DNA of 64,000 nt from Bifidobacterium margollesii (GTDB lineage: Bacteria; Actinomycetota; Actinomycetes; Actinomycetales; Bifidobacteriaceae), in assembly GCF_002860355.1 (NCBI RefSeq), contig NZ_NMWU01000035.1:1-64000 (forward strand), in the 5' to 3' direction. The notes beneath the pieces are model-generated. The model had not been told where the DNA came from, did not search any database, and was given only the letters and a program-made list of their open reading frames with translations. A program made the position numbers and the translations under genes. Shown piece after piece: positions 26,246-38,403 of the stretch. Position 1 is the stretch's first letter. Every line of letters starts with the position of its first letter.

Positions 26246-26782
26246 ATGACGGAGCATGAGATGGCTCGGAGACTGCTGCTGCCGGCGATCATGCTGATCG
26301 AGGATGATCCGGATCTCGGATCGATGATGAGCGAGATGCTCGACGTGGACTATCGGGTGGATTGGGCTCGGACCAGACGTCAGGCCGATGAGCTGATGAG
26401 AGCGGAAGGCTCCTCAGGATACGATGCATTGATCGTGGACCGCCGTCTGCCCGACGGAGACGGGCTCGACCTGATCCGATCCCTGCGTCGTGCAGGCGTG
26501 ACCGTGCCGGCTCTGATGCTTACCGCGCTTTCAACGGTGGACGACATCGTCGAAGGGCTCGACGGCGGTGCGAACGACTATCTGACCAAACCGTTCCACA
26601 TCACCGAACTTGAGGCCCGTCTGCGTGCCTTGCTGCGCGGATACCATGCGCAGAGCGCAAACATGATCATCGGGGACTGGCTGCTCAAATCCGACGCCAT
26701 GCTCATCGAGGACCCGGACGGGCGAACGGTGCCCCTCACCGATACCGAAACCCATTCGCATCCGCACCCGCGTGGATGGTGA
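26246..26782 (+). pseudogene. OmpR-type response regulator, truncated in its DNA-binding domain
   Basis: The receiver domain is intact (about residues 14-130): the acidic pair EDD near the start, the phospho-acceptor Asp in ALIVDRRLPDGDG, the Thr in LMLTALS and the Lys in DYLTKPFHI. After the linker, the C-terminal winged-helix domain begins normally (MIIGDWLLKSDAMLIEDPDG, then TVPLTDTET) but is cut after the first few strands. The frame then ends in an unrelated HSHPHPRGW tail. The total of 178 residues compares with about 230 for the family. A good GGAGG site precedes the ATG, so a receiver-only protein could still be made. The truncation continues into the kinase remnant at 26754-26900. 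Confidence 0.82.
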
Positions 26783-26900
26783 GAAAGACGGATTCGTGGT
26801 GCAGGGCAACGCGACAGGCATCTCCCGTTGCATCGTCGAGGTGGAATCCACCTCGCGGGACGGCACCACCATGTTGATCTCCCTGCCGCTTTCGCGATGA
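26754..26900 (+). pseudogene. probable C-terminal remnant of a sensor histidine kinase
   Basis: In a different frame from the response regulator, this stretch encodes about 48 residues. They include GFVVQGNATGISRC and IVEVESTSRDGTTMLISLPL, then a normal TGA. The ending (a strand with IEVES-like residues, a GTT turn and ISLPL) looks like the last strands of a histidine-kinase ATPase domain. With the preceding truncated regulator it fits an internal deletion that removed the end of the regulator and most of an adjacent kinase gene. The fragment is short, so the family call is moderate. Confidence 0.55.
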
Positions 26901-26972
26901 CGGCTCCTCGTGATGATGGCTCCGAATACGAAAACGGCGGGAGAACGACGTCGATGAGACGGCGGGGATGAA

Positions 26973-29645
<2,673 letters not shown>

Positions 29646-29746
29646 ATCGAATGCTCCTTATCGGGTGAATCGAATACCCATGATACCCAGTCGCCATACC
29701 GTGGACGTCGGGTTGCGTCACGGATTCGACTCGTCCCGGTGGTTGA

Positions 29747-30976
29747 ATGGGAATCATGAGTGTTGAAGTGCCGGATTCCGAAGAACTGCTGCGGCTGCAA
29801 TCCTTGGTGACCTATGACGCGCCGAACGGGCAGGGTCGCGGAGGCGTCCGACATCTCAGCTGCGTGCTGCCCGCGCTTTCCGCGGCCATCGGGCATCCGG
29901 TGCCCACCGCGATGCATGCGGATCCGGAGCGGCTGCGCGAGACACTGGGTCTGCCGACGGCGTCGAGCGCCATTGTGGTGATGGTCGATGGTCTGGGATT
30001 CTGGAATCTGGCGATGCGTCGCGGACATGCCCCGTATCTGCGCTCGCTGATCGACGAATCCGTGAACATGCATCCGATATCCACCTGCTATCCGAGCACC
30101 ACCGTGGCGGCGATGAGCACGTTCGGCACGGGCACCTGTCCGGGACTCACCGGCATGACCGGATACACGCAGCTCAACACCGAAACCGGGCAGATGAGCC
30201 AGCTCATCCAGTTCAAGGAGGCGATCGCCCCCGAGCGGTTGCAGACCCAGCCGACGGTGTTCGAGCGGCTGCGGGATCAGGGTGTGAGGGTCACGTCTTC
30301 CGGACTGCCCAAGTTCGCGGCCTCGCCGTTGACGAGGGCGGCGTTCCGCGGGGCCGACTATGTGTCCAACGTACTGCCGAATGATCGGGTGATGGCCGCC
30401 TGCGATGCGGCAAGAACCCCGGGACTGACCTACCTGTACATTCGTGACGCCGATAAGACCGGACACAACTACGGTTGGAATTCGGACAAATGGATCGGGG
30501 CCTTCGAGCGCATCGATGCCCAGCTGGCCGCCGTTCGCCGCAATGCGCCGAAGGGCACGCTGATCGTCGTCACCGCCGATCATGGCATGATCGCCACCGA
30601 TCCGGATCGCCGCATCGACATCGCGGCGGAGCCTCGGCTGGCTCAGGGCGTCGCCGCGGTCGGCGGCGAGCCTCGTGCGGTGATGCTCTATGCGCAGCCG
30701 GGGGAGGACCCGGAAGACATCGTCGAGCGCTGGCGGGATCGGCTGGGGGATCACGCCCTGGTGCGTACGCGACGACAGGCCATCGACGAGGGGGCTTACG
30801 GACAGGTGGAGCCGCGGGTGGAGCCGATGATCGGGGACGTGCTCGTCAGTGCGGCCGGCAGAACCACCATCGTGGATTCACGCATCCAGTCCGACAAGGC
30901 CACGAGACTGCCGTCGGTGCATGGCTCCCAGACGATGGTGGAGATGGACGTGCCGCTGCTGATCGACATGGCCTAG
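29747..30976 (+). CDS. alkaline-phosphatase-superfamily phosphodiesterase (NPP-like)
   Basis: A 409-residue protein of the nucleotide pyrophosphatase/phosphodiesterase type. Metal and nucleophile sites are visible: Asp81 in VVMVDGLGFW, the Thr in the YPSTTV motif (residues 115-120), Asp/His in RDADKTGHNYGW and VTADHGM, and the late SVHGSQ His. The natural substrate is unknown. No signal peptide is evident, so a cytoplasmic location is likely. ATG 29747 or 29756 may be used. It is transcribed divergently from the topoisomerase gene. Confidence 0.87.
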   Translation: MGIMSVEVPDSEELLRLQSLVTYDAPNGQGRGGVRHLSCVLPALSAAIGHPVPTAMHADPERLRETLGLPTASSAIVVMVDGLGFWNLAMRRGHAPYLRSLIDESVNMHPISTCYPSTTVAAMSTFGTGTCPGLTGMTGYTQLNTETGQMSQLIQFKEAIAPERLQTQPTVFERLRDQGVRVTSSGLPKFAASPLTRAAFRGADYVSNVLPNDRVMAACDAARTPGLTYLYIRDADKTGHNYGWNSDKWIGAFERIDAQLAAVRRNAPKGTLIVVTADHGMIATDPDRRIDIAAEPRLAQGVAAVGGEPRAVMLYAQPGEDPEDIVERWRDRLGDHALVRTRRQAIDEGAYGQVEPRVEPMIGDVLVSAAGRTTIVDSRIQSDKATRLPSVHGSQTMVEMDVPLLIDMA

Positions 30977-31039
30977 GGGAGGCTCCTGTTTGTTCTTTCG
31001 GTCGGCGTGCTATTCGCAGGCCCGCCGATCGCAGACGTG

Positions 31040-32074
31040 CTATTCGCCGAACAGGATCTCGTCCCAGCTGGGGACGGCGGAACGGCGGGTCTTCCTGTGC
31101 TTGTCGTCATGCTGCCGATCATTGCCGTCGGCCGGACCTTCCTTCGACGGGGACCCGGGCCGGTCGGTTTTGACCAGCGGCTCGGGATCGGGGTGCTGGG
31201 TGCCGGACGGACGACCCTTCGAACCGTACAGCCAATCGGCGTTCGGATGGGTTCGATCGTGTCCGTCGTCGGTGGCGGCCGGATTTCCCGTTGCACCATC
31301 CACGGGTGTTCCGCCGTCCGCTTCGCGGGCGGAATCCGTATTCGGACCCGTGGAATCGCCCGGAATGTCCATATTCTGGACTCCTGAAGGGGAAAACTGT
31401 GAAGCGGGTTCGGAGGTCGGGGTTGCGGCGTTCGAAATCATGGGGAACGGACCGAATTTGTTCTCCAGGAAATCGTCGTCGCCCATCAGCGTGGAGGCCT
31501 TGAGCAGCTTGGACGAGAGCGAGTTGAGCGGGGTCACCGAGTTGTCCCGCATATCCCACGCCCACTCCGCCTTGAGCATGCGTCCCGCGGCGGTGAACGA
31601 GGCATGGATGTGCCAGGGGTCGCGTCCGTGACGGGTGGCCTTCCATTGCAGGGAATCGGAGGTGAGTCGCGCGGAGGCCAGGGACGATTCGATCATGTCC
31701 GACACGTCCCGCCCTCGTGAGGCGCCCGGAGCGCGCGCCGAAAGAAACTGCTCGATGGCGTATTTTTTCTCGGTTTCCACGGGGCGTGCGAATCGACGCA
31801 CCAGCACTTCGCTGACGTCGTACTGCTCCGACACCTCCTTGGTGGAGAACCCGGCTCGAATAAGCGATTGGATGGTCGAGATCGGGATCGTCGCGCTGGC
31901 CTGCGGGTCGGGAGCGCCTTCGTTCTCCTCGCGGATCTGACGGCTTTCGAGGATGCCCTGCTCCAGTCGATCGTCGACTCGCACGACGAACCGGCGGCCA
32001 TCCGCGCTGAAGACCAGATCACCGCTTGAACTGACGTGCTCGAAATGCGCTACTTTGAGCGTTTCGTTCGACAT
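31040..32074 (-). CDS. sepH: septation protein SepH (DUF3071)
   Basis: A 344-residue actinobacterial cell-division protein that stimulates FtsZ assembly. The N-terminal DUF3071 domain (residues 1-190) contains a helix-turn-helix-like part (TIQSLIRAGFSTKEVSEQYD) and the ARPVETEKKYAIEQFLSA and WDMRDNSVTPLNSLS segments. The C-terminal 150 residues are disordered (Pro/Ser/Asp/Gly-rich) and end in a short WDEILFGE motif typical of the family. It starts at ATG 32074 and is divergent from the DUF4193 gene. Confidence 0.88.
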   Translation of the reverse strand: MSNETLKVAHFEHVSSSGDLVFSADGRRFVVRVDDRLEQGILESRQIREENEGAPDPQASATIPISTIQSLIRAGFSTKEVSEQYDVSEVLVRRFARPVETEKKYAIEQFLSARAPGASRGRDVSDMIESSLASARLTSDSLQWKATRHGRDPWHIHASFTAAGRMLKAEWAWDMRDNSVTPLNSLSSKLLKASTLMGDDDFLENKFGPFPMISNAATPTSEPASQFSPSGVQNMDIPGDSTGPNTDSAREADGGTPVDGATGNPAATDDGHDRTHPNADWLYGSKGRPSGTQHPDPEPLVKTDRPGSPSKEGPADGNDRQHDDKHRKTRRSAVPSWDEILFGE

Positions 32075-32209
32075 ACAGGCACCCGACTTCCTAAAAAGTT
32101 CACTGATACTTCTATTGTGCCCTACGTGTCGAATTTTGCGGGTATTTGAAATCGTGTATCCTATGGCGCAGAACAACGACATCACGGTCATGAGAAAGGG
32201 GCTCACCAA

Positions 32210-32506
32210 ATGGCTCAGGATTACGATTCTCCGAGAAGCAAGGACGAGGACGAGGAGTCCATCGAGGCGCTGGGCAACAGCTCCCGGCAGAATCAGAACA
32301 GCGACATCGACGACGACGAGAACGCCATCGCCGAGGACTATGAGCTGCCGGGTGCCGATCTGAGCAACGAGGACTCGTCCGTCACCGTCATTCCGATGCA
32401 GGGAGACGAATTCGTCTGCTCGGAATGCTTCCTGGTGAAGCATCGCAGCCAGCTGGCCTACACCACGGCCGATGGTGATCCGGTGTGCGAGGAGTGCGCT
32501 GGCTGA
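32210..32506 (+). CDS. DUF4193 family protein
   Basis: A 98-residue acidic protein with two CxxC pairs near the end (Cys70/Cys73 and Cys93/Cys96), a probable zinc ribbon. The family is nearly restricted to actinobacteria and commonly lies beside dut and sepH, as here. Similar architecture occurs in RbpA-like small regulators, but no function can be assigned. A possible promoter is TTGCGG at 32136 with TATCCT at 32157. It is followed two bases later by the dut start. Confidence 0.88.
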   Translation: MAQDYDSPRSKDEDEESIEALGNSSRQNQNSDIDDDENAIAEDYELPGADLSNEDSSVTVIPMQGDEFVCSECFLVKHRSQLAYTTADGDPVCEECAG

Positions 32507-32507
32507 T

Positions 32508-32981
32508 ATGGCGTACGACGAGGCATACGACGGTCCCGAGAACGTCGAGGTTCTGGTCCGGTCGCTGACCGGGGATCCGGTGGATCTGCACTACGCCCAC
32601 GCCGGTGATGCCGGTGCCGATCTGCGCACCGCCATCGACGTGGTCCTCAAACCCTTCGAGAGGGCTCTGGTTCCCACCGGCGTGGCCATCGCACTGCCGC
32701 ATGGCTATGTCGGATTGGTTCATCCGCGTTCGGGGCTGGCCGTCAAGCAGGGGGTCACCGTGCTCAACGCGCCGGGAACCATCGACGCAGGGTACCGGGG
32801 TGAGATCAAGGTTCCGCTGATCAATCTCGATCCGAGGAACACCGTCGAGTTCCATGTGGGTGACCGCATCGCCCAGCTGGTGATCCAACGATACGTCGAG
32901 GCGCGGTTCGTCGAGGCCGAACGGCTTCCCGGCTCCGATAGGGCCGAACGGGGATTCGGATCCACCGGGGTGGCGGACTGA
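32508..32981 (+). CDS. dut: dUTP diphosphatase
   Basis: A 157-residue trimeric dUTPase, which converts dUTP to dUMP and PPi. All five motifs are visible: AGDAGADLR (motif 1), [12 protein letters not shown] (2), [13 protein letters not shown] (3, with the catalytic Asp and Tyr), [10 protein letters not shown] (4) and the C-terminal RGFGSTG (5, the flexible lid). The start at 32508 lies two bases after the DUF4193 stop. An upstream in-frame start would overlap that gene and is unlikely. Confidence 0.96.
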   Translation: MAYDEAYDGPENVEVLVRSLTGDPVDLHYAHAGDAGADLRTAIDVVLKPFERALVPTGVAIALPHGYVGLVHPRSGLAVKQGVTVLNAPGTIDAGYRGEIKVPLINLDPRNTVEFHVGDRIAQLVIQRYVEARFVEAERLPGSDRAERGFGSTGVAD

Positions 32982-33130
32982 GTCCGTTCCCTCGCGCATC
33001 CGGGGTTCCGGGGGAAGAAGCCGGTCCCCGGTCTTCAGGGGTAGAACATGCATGGCGCAACGCCGATGCGGATTCGCTGGCCCTACAATGGGCAACACGA
33101 TCCGGTAGCGGTGCAGGAGAGGAGAACATC

Positions 33131-35467
33131 ATGGCTGAACGTGAACACGGAGATGGCAAGCCGCAGGACATCTCCGCGCATATGCTCGGCTGCGAGATCA
33201 GTACCGATCCGCTGAACCCGTTGCAGCCCATCTGGCAGATGTGCGAGTTCCATCATCCCGACGAGGATCTTTCCATACTGCAGCGAGCCTATGATCGGGC
33301 TGTCACTCAGCATGCGCCGCAGCGGCGCAAGTCCGGGGAGCCGTACATCATTCATCCTTTGGCTGTGGCGCAGATTCTGGCTGATCTGGGCATGGGGCCG
33401 CTGGTGGTGGCGGCCGGCCTGCTGCATGATACCGTGGAGGACACCGACTACACGCTTGAGCAGTGCCGCAAGGAGTTCGGCGATACCGTTACCGGTCTGG
33501 TCGATGGCGTCACCAAGCTTTCCAAGATGGACTACGGCGATTCGGCGCAGGCCGAGACCATCCGCAAGATGGTGGTGGCCATGAGCCGCGACGTCCGTGT
33601 GCTGGTGGTCAAGCTCGCCGACCGTGTGCATAATGCCCGCACCTGGCGCTATGTGAAGACCCCGAGCGCCCAACGCAAGGCCAGGGAGACTCTCGACGTG
33701 TATGCGCCTCTGGCGAACAGGCTCGGCATGAACGCCATCAAGACCGAGCTGGAGGAGCTGAGCTTCAAGGTGCTCTATCCGAAGATCTACAACGAGATCG
33801 TGGTGCTGGTCGCGCGTCGGGCCGGACAGCGCGAGGTGTATCTCAAGCAGATCCTCGAAGAGGTCAATGCCGACCTGAAGAAGCAGAACGTCAAGGCCTA
33901 TGTGACCGGACGGCCGAAGGACTATTTCTCGATCTATCAGAAGATGATCGTGCGAGGTCACGATTTCGAGAACATCTACGATCTGGTGGGCGTGCGCATC
34001 ATCGTCGATTCGATCCGTGACTGCTATGCGGCCTTGGGCGCCGTTCACGCACGATGGAATCCGGTGCCGGGGCGGTTCAAGGACTACATCGCCATGCCGA
34101 AGCTCAACATGTATCAGTCGTTGCATACGACGGTCGTCGGTCCGGGCGGCAAGCCGGTGGAAATCCAGATCCGCACATGGGATATGCATCGTCGTGCCGA
34201 ATTCGGCATCGCCGCGCATTGGAAGTACAAGGAGAACGGTCAGGCAGGCAGGGCCTTGAACTCTCCGGACAAGTCCGACCGGCAGCGTGAGCAGGGCGAG
34301 GAATATCGAGAGCTTTCCGAAGCCGACAATCTCAAGTGGATCCAGCAGCTGGCCGATTGGACCAGCGAGACCCCGGATTCCGATGAGTTCCTTGGCTCCC
34401 TCAAGCAGGATCTCGGTTCCGCCGAAGTGTATGTGTTCACGCCGAAGGGGAAGATCGTTTCGCTGCCGGCGGAGGCCACGCCGGTCGATTTCGCGTATGC
34501 GGTGCACACCGAGGTCGGTCACCGTACGATGGGCGCGCGCGTCAATGGACGTCTGGTGCCGCTTGACACCAAGCTTGACAACGGCGACACCGTGGAGATC
34601 CTCACTTCGAAATCCGATACGGCTGGTCCTTCCCGGGACTGGCTGAGCTTCGTGAAGAGCCCGAAGGCCCGCAACAAGATCCGTCAGTGGTTCAGCAAGG
34701 AGCGTCGTAGCGAGGCCATTGAGGAGGGGCGCGACGAACTGACGCGCGCGATGCGCAAGCGCAACATGCCCATCGCCACGCTGCTCACCCCGGAAGCTCT
34801 GATAGGCGTGGCTGAGGAGCTCAACTATCCCGATCCGAACGCCGTGTTCGCGGCGATCGGCGAGGGGCAGGTCTCCACGCAGAACGTGATATCCCGTCTG
34901 GTCAAGGACGTCGGTCCCGCCGAGGTGGACGACGAGGTGGAGCAGGAGGCTCTGCCGTTGCAGCGGGTGCGCAACGTGGACGCCGCGCCGGGAGTCGCGG
35001 TCAAGGGCGTGGACAACATTTGGGTCAAGCTTGCCAAATGCTGCATGCCGGTTCCCGGGGATGCGATCGTGGGCTTCATCACCCGTACGCAGGGTGTGTC
35101 GGTGCATCGAGCCGACTGCCAGAATCTGCTTGATCTGAAGAAGCATCAGAGCGACCGCATCGTGGACGTCTCGTGGACGAACGCGAACGGCACGTTCCTG
35201 GTCAAGATCCAGGTCGAGGCGCTTGACAGGCCTCATCTGCTGTCGGACGTGACGAAGATGTTGTCGGATCACGGGGTGAACATCATCTCCGGTTCCATCG
35301 CCACCGGCGAGGATCGTGTGGCCACCAGCCAGTTCGTCTTCGAGATGGCTGACCCACAGCACCTGACCACGCTGCTGGCCGCGGTTCGCAAGATCGACGG
35401 CGTATTCGACTGCTATCGCATCACCGGCGCCAAGGATTCGGCCGAGCCCAAGCTGCGGCACATGTAG
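33131..35467 (+). CDS. rel: bifunctional (p)ppGpp synthetase/hydrolase
   Basis: A 778-residue RelA/SpoT homologue controlling the stringent response. The HD hydrolase domain is at about residues 55-205 (VAAGLLHDTVEDTDYT carries the HD pair). The synthetase domain spans about 240-385 (GRPKDYFSIYQKM and YQSLHTTVVGPGGKPVEIQI). TGS follows (about 435-500, VYVFTPKGKIVSLP), then a zinc-finger-like region (AKCCMPVPGD) and a C-terminal ACT domain (about 695-770). Catalytic residues for both activities appear intact. A strong GGAGAGGAG site precedes the ATG. Confidence 0.95.
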   Translation: MAEREHGDGKPQDISAHMLGCEISTDPLNPLQPIWQMCEFHHPDEDLSILQRAYDRAVTQHAPQRRKSGEPYIIHPLAVAQILADLGMGPLVVAAGLLHDTVEDTDYTLEQCRKEFGDTVTGLVDGVTKLSKMDYGDSAQAETIRKMVVAMSRDVRVLVVKLADRVHNARTWRYVKTPSAQRKARETLDVYAPLANRLGMNAIKTELEELSFKVLYPKIYNEIVVLVARRAGQREVYLKQILEEVNADLKKQNVKAYVTGRPKDYFSIYQKMIVRGHDFENIYDLVGVRIIVDSIRDCYAALGAVHARWNPVPGRFKDYIAMPKLNMYQSLHTTVVGPGGKPVEIQIRTWDMHRRAEFGIAAHWKYKENGQAGRALNSPDKSDRQREQGEEYRELSEADNLKWIQQLADWTSETPDSDEFLGSLKQDLGSAEVYVFTPKGKIVSLPAEATPVDFAYAVHTEVGHRTMGARVNGRLVPLDTKLDNGDTVEILTSKSDTAGPSRDWLSFVKSPKARNKIRQWFSKERRSEAIEEGRDELTRAMRKRNMPIATLLTPEALIGVAEELNYPDPNAVFAAIGEGQVSTQNVISRLVKDVGPAEVDDEVEQEALPLQRVRNVDAAPGVAVKGVDNIWVKLAKCCMPVPGDAIVGFITRTQGVSVHRADCQNLLDLKKHQSDRIVDVSWTNANGTFLVKIQVEALDRPHLLSDVTKMLSDHGVNIISGSIATGEDRVATSQFVFEMADPQHLTTLLAAVRKIDGVFDCYRITGAKDSAEPKLRHM

Positions 35468-35579
35468 GACGGGCATCGATCGATACGCCGGATGATCGAC
35501 GTGCTTTGGGTGTGGTGTTTCGCTATGCTTCGATCAGATGTTGAGAATGCAGGTGATTGTGGTTGGCGGGTTCGTCGTA

Positions 35580-35620
35580 TTGGCCGTTCTTCGGAATAGG
35601 TGGTAAATTGGTTTTACCAA
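35580..35620 (+). promoter_or_regulatory. candidate promoter and operator upstream of aldo/keto reductase
   Basis: TTGGCC (35580-35585) and TAAATT (35604-35609) are separated by 18 bases and could be -35/-10 elements. They overlap a 19-base inverted repeat, TGGTAAA-TTGGT-TTTACCA (35601-35619), with a nested TTGGT-TTT-ACCAA repeat. This geometry suggests a repressor site over the -10, but the regulator is unknown. The surrounding gap 35468-35813 holds no gene. Confidence 0.4.
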
Positions 35621-35673
35621 AGATTCAACGATGAAGCGAACTGAGAATTAAGCAGGCATCATTGTATTTCTGC

Positions 35674-35704
35674 GGCCAATGCATGCAGTGGTTGTGCATT
35701 GGCC
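35674..35704 (+). promoter_or_regulatory. perfect 10-bp leader hairpin upstream of aldo/keto reductase
   Basis: GGCCAATGCA (35674-35683) and TGCATTGGCC (35695-35704) are exact reverse complements around an 11-base loop. It lies in the presumed 5' leader, 110 bases before the start codon. Neither a T-run nor a known riboswitch class was recognised. It could be an attenuator, an mRNA-stability hairpin or a protein operator. Confidence 0.5.
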
Positions 35705-35813
35705 ATGCCGAAGATGGGCCAAGGTTTTCTTGTTGCCGTCATCGTTGGATGAGGGATCGATCAATGCTGATCCGATCGAATACATCGCAGATGATAACAA
35801 AGGAGTTACTCAC

Positions 35814-36761
35814 ATGGAAACCAGGAAGCTCGGCAACACCGGTCTTGAAGTCCCGATCCTCAGCGTCGGCGGCGCCCCGCTCGGCGGCGAGTACGGCGAG
35901 GTCAACCAGGATCTCGTCAACGAGACCATCCAGGTGGCCTTCGAGAACGGCATGAACCTCATCGACACGTCGCCGTGGTACGGCCGCACCCAGTCCGAGA
36001 AGAACATCGGCGTAGGCCTCAAGGGCATCGACCGCTCCTCCTACATCATCACCACCAAGTGCGGCCGCTACGAGCCCGGCAAGTGGGACTTCTCCACCGA
36101 GCGCATCAAGCGCAGCGTTCCGGAGAGCATGGAGCGCCTCGGCCTCGACTACATCGACGTCATGCAATGCCATGACATCGAGTGCGGGGATTTGAGACAG
36201 ATTCTTGATGAGGCTCTGCCGGTGCTGCGCGACTACAAGGCCCAGGGCATGATCGGCTTCATCGGCGTGACCGGCTACGATCTCGACCTGCTGGAGAAGG
36301 TGGCCGTCGAGGAGGATCTCGACACGGTGATGACGTACTGCCATTATGATCTGCAGAACCGCGGCCTGCTGTCGGTGTCGAAGCGCCTGGCCGAGAAGGG
36401 CATCGGCGTGTTCAGCGACTCCCCGCTTTCCATGGGCGCGCTCACCGCCAAGGGTGCTCCGGAATGGCATCCGGCGGATTCTGAATTCCTTGAGCGAGTC
36501 AAGGAATCGGTGAAACTGTGCCGGGAATCCGGCACCACGCTGGAGAGCATGGCCGTGCGCTTCTCGGTGAACAATCCGGAGGACAGCGGCATCTCCACCA
36601 CCGTGGTCGGATGCGGCAAGCCGCAGGATGTGCTGCGCAACATTCCCGAGATCGGCGTGCAGCCCGATCCCGACCTGCTCAGGAGAATCGAGGAGATATT
36701 CGGCGATTGGATCGATAGGGACTATGAGCGTCTCGGCCCGGAATACAGCAAATTCGACTGA
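35814..36761 (+). CDS. aldo/keto reductase (L-galactose dehydrogenase-like)
   Basis: A 315-residue NAD(P)H-dependent oxidoreductase with a TIM-barrel fold. The catalytic tetrad is visible as Asp51, Tyr56, Lys82 and His120. The length and N-terminal LGNTGLEVPILSVGGAPLGG, plus the MQCHDIECGDLRQILDEALP segment, resemble plant and bacterial L-galactose dehydrogenase-type members of the superfamily. An AAAGGAG site lies seven bases before the ATG. Substrate is not proven; a sugar such as L-galactose or L-fucose is an inference. Codon choice is strongly biased, suggesting good expression. Confidence 0.9.
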   Translation: METRKLGNTGLEVPILSVGGAPLGGEYGEVNQDLVNETIQVAFENGMNLIDTSPWYGRTQSEKNIGVGLKGIDRSSYIITTKCGRYEPGKWDFSTERIKRSVPESMERLGLDYIDVMQCHDIECGDLRQILDEALPVLRDYKAQGMIGFIGVTGYDLDLLEKVAVEEDLDTVMTYCHYDLQNRGLLSVSKRLAEKGIGVFSDSPLSMGALTAKGAPEWHPADSEFLERVKESVKLCRESGTTLESMAVRFSVNNPEDSGISTTVVGCGKPQDVLRNIPEIGVQPDPDLLRRIEEIFGDWIDRDYERLGPEYSKFD

Positions 36762-36836
36762 TTATGGTTCAGTGCACTTGGATTGGTGTCTTTGTCGATC
36801 AACCGTATCATTGAGATGAACGATCACGAGCGATAA

Positions 36837-36870
36837 ATGTGGGGCTTACGCCATGACGTAAGCCCCACAT
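36837..36870. terminator. bidirectional terminator between aldo/keto reductase and DUF349 genes
   Basis: A perfect 14-bp inverted repeat, ATGTGGGGCTTACG and CGTAAGCCCCACAT, surrounds a six-base loop. It lies between the stop of the plus-strand reductase and the stop of the converging DUF349 gene. A/T-rich flanks occur on both sides but there is no long T-run. Confidence 0.75.
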
Positions 36871-36896
36871 TCTCAGAATAGAATATCGATTGCCGA

Positions 36897-38315
36897 CTAC
36901 TTGATGGCGTTCAGCCACTGCTCCTTGGTGGCCTTTTCGGCTTCGAGCGCGGCCTTCTTCTTCGGATCGGTTTCGGCGGCGATCCTCTCGGCGAGCTCGG
37001 CGAGCTGCGCGTCCAGCTGACGCTCGAAGTCGGACTTGCGGGCATCGGTCTCCGGATCGGACTTCGTCCATTCGGCGTCCTCGACGGCCTTGATCTGCTT
37101 CTCCACGTCATCCAGACGGCTTTCGATGCGATGCACATCACCGCGCGGCACGTATCCGATCTGATCCCACTCGTCCTGAATCTTGCTCAGTGCCTGACGG
37201 GCCTCCTTGGCGGCCTTCACATCCTTGACGGGCAGCAGCGCCTCCGCCTTCTTGAGCAGCTCCTCCTTCTTGGCGAGATTTTCCTTCTCGTTGGAGCTGA
37301 TCTGATCACGATCGGCCTGACGAGCATTGAAGAACGTGTCGGCGGCCTCGCGGAATTTCGCCCACAGCGCATCATCGTCATTGCGACCGGCGCGCCCCGC
37401 CTGCTTCCAACGGTCCATCAGCTCGTTGAACTTGCGGGAGGTGTCACCCCAATCGGTGGAGTCCTTGATCTCTTCGGCCTCCTTGATGATCGCCTCCTTG
37501 AGTCCCTTGGCCTGGGCGCGCTCGGCGTCCCGGTTCTGGGCCCACTTGCGGCGGGACTGGTTGAACGTGGTGCGGGCGGCGGAGAACCGCTTCCACAGAG
37601 CATCGGCCTGGGGCTTGTCGATGCGCACGCTGTTGCGCTGATGGGCCTGCCACTCGTCGAACAGCTCACGGAACTTGTCGGCGGTGGAACGCCAGTTCGT
37701 CTTGTCGCCCAGCGATGCGGCCAGCGCCTCGGCCTTCTCGACGATCACGGTACGTTCGGCCACGGCCTTGGCCACGGCCTCCTTACGGGCCGCCACCAGC
37801 TGCTCCTTCTTGGCCTCGCCCGCGGCCTTGAGGGATTCGAGCTGAGCCTTCAGCGCGGCGATGTCGCCCACCACGGCCGGGCTGGCGGTCTCCTGCTCCA
37901 GCAGCTTGATCGACTCGTCGATCTCATGGGCCTTGATGTTGGCGGAGTTCAGACGCGAGGCCAGGAAATCGAGCTTGGCCTTCAGATCGAGATAACGGGT
38001 GGCATACAGACGCAGCGCGCCGCTCTTGTCGGCTTCAGCGAACTGTCCCACCTCGCGTTCGCCCTCGCCCTCCTTGACGAACACGGTGCCGTCCTCGGCA
38101 ACACGACCGAAGGCCTCCGCACCGGCGAGATCCTCTTCGGAATAGCTGCTCTTGGGGGCGGCGGCCTTGGCCGGCCTCTTGGCGAACGCCGCCGGCGACG
38201 GGGCGTGGGGCTTCGGTGTCGGAACGGGCTTTGGCGTGGATGCGGTCTGAGCCGTGCTCGTGACCTCGGTTGCCGTGGTTTCGTTCTCGGGTGTGGTTGC
38301 AGTCTCGTCCGACAT
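36897..38315 (-). CDS. DUF349 repeat coiled-coil protein
   Basis: A 472-residue, highly charged and largely helical cytoplasmic protein. After a Thr/Pro/Ala-rich disordered N-terminus (residues 1-75), it contains several DUF349 repeats recognisable from patterns such as WRSTADKFRELFDEWQA, LWKRFSAARTTFNQSRR and WGDTSRKFNELMDRWKQAG. The function is not established in any close relative. The start ATG 38315 follows GGAG and is divergent from hisS across an AT-rich intergenic stretch. It ends at a shared terminator. Confidence 0.9.
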   Translation of the reverse strand: MSDETATTPENETTATEVTSTAQTASTPKPVPTPKPHAPSPAAFAKRPAKAAAPKSSYSEEDLAGAEAFGRVAEDGTVFVKEGEGEREVGQFAEADKSGALRLYATRYLDLKAKLDFLASRLNSANIKAHEIDESIKLLEQETASPAVVGDIAALKAQLESLKAAGEAKKEQLVAARKEAVAKAVAERTVIVEKAEALAASLGDKTNWRSTADKFRELFDEWQAHQRNSVRIDKPQADALWKRFSAARTTFNQSRRKWAQNRDAERAQAKGLKEAIIKEAEEIKDSTDWGDTSRKFNELMDRWKQAGRAGRNDDDALWAKFREAADTFFNARQADRDQISSNEKENLAKKEELLKKAEALLPVKDVKAAKEARQALSKIQDEWDQIGYVPRGDVHRIESRLDDVEKQIKAVEDAEWTKSDPETDARKSDFERQLDAQLAELAERIAAETDPKKKAALEAEKATKEQWLNAIK

Positions 38316-38403
38316 GGCCTGCTCCTTATGTAGTGCGTAAGAGAGAGGGAAAAAATCGAAAATGGCACGGTTTTTTCCACAACAAGACTTATTATATGGA
38401 CTC

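Noticed and set aside
33083-35476. A 797-residue open frame antisense to rel
   Set aside because: It mirrors a complete Rel protein; no domains or ribosome site support it.
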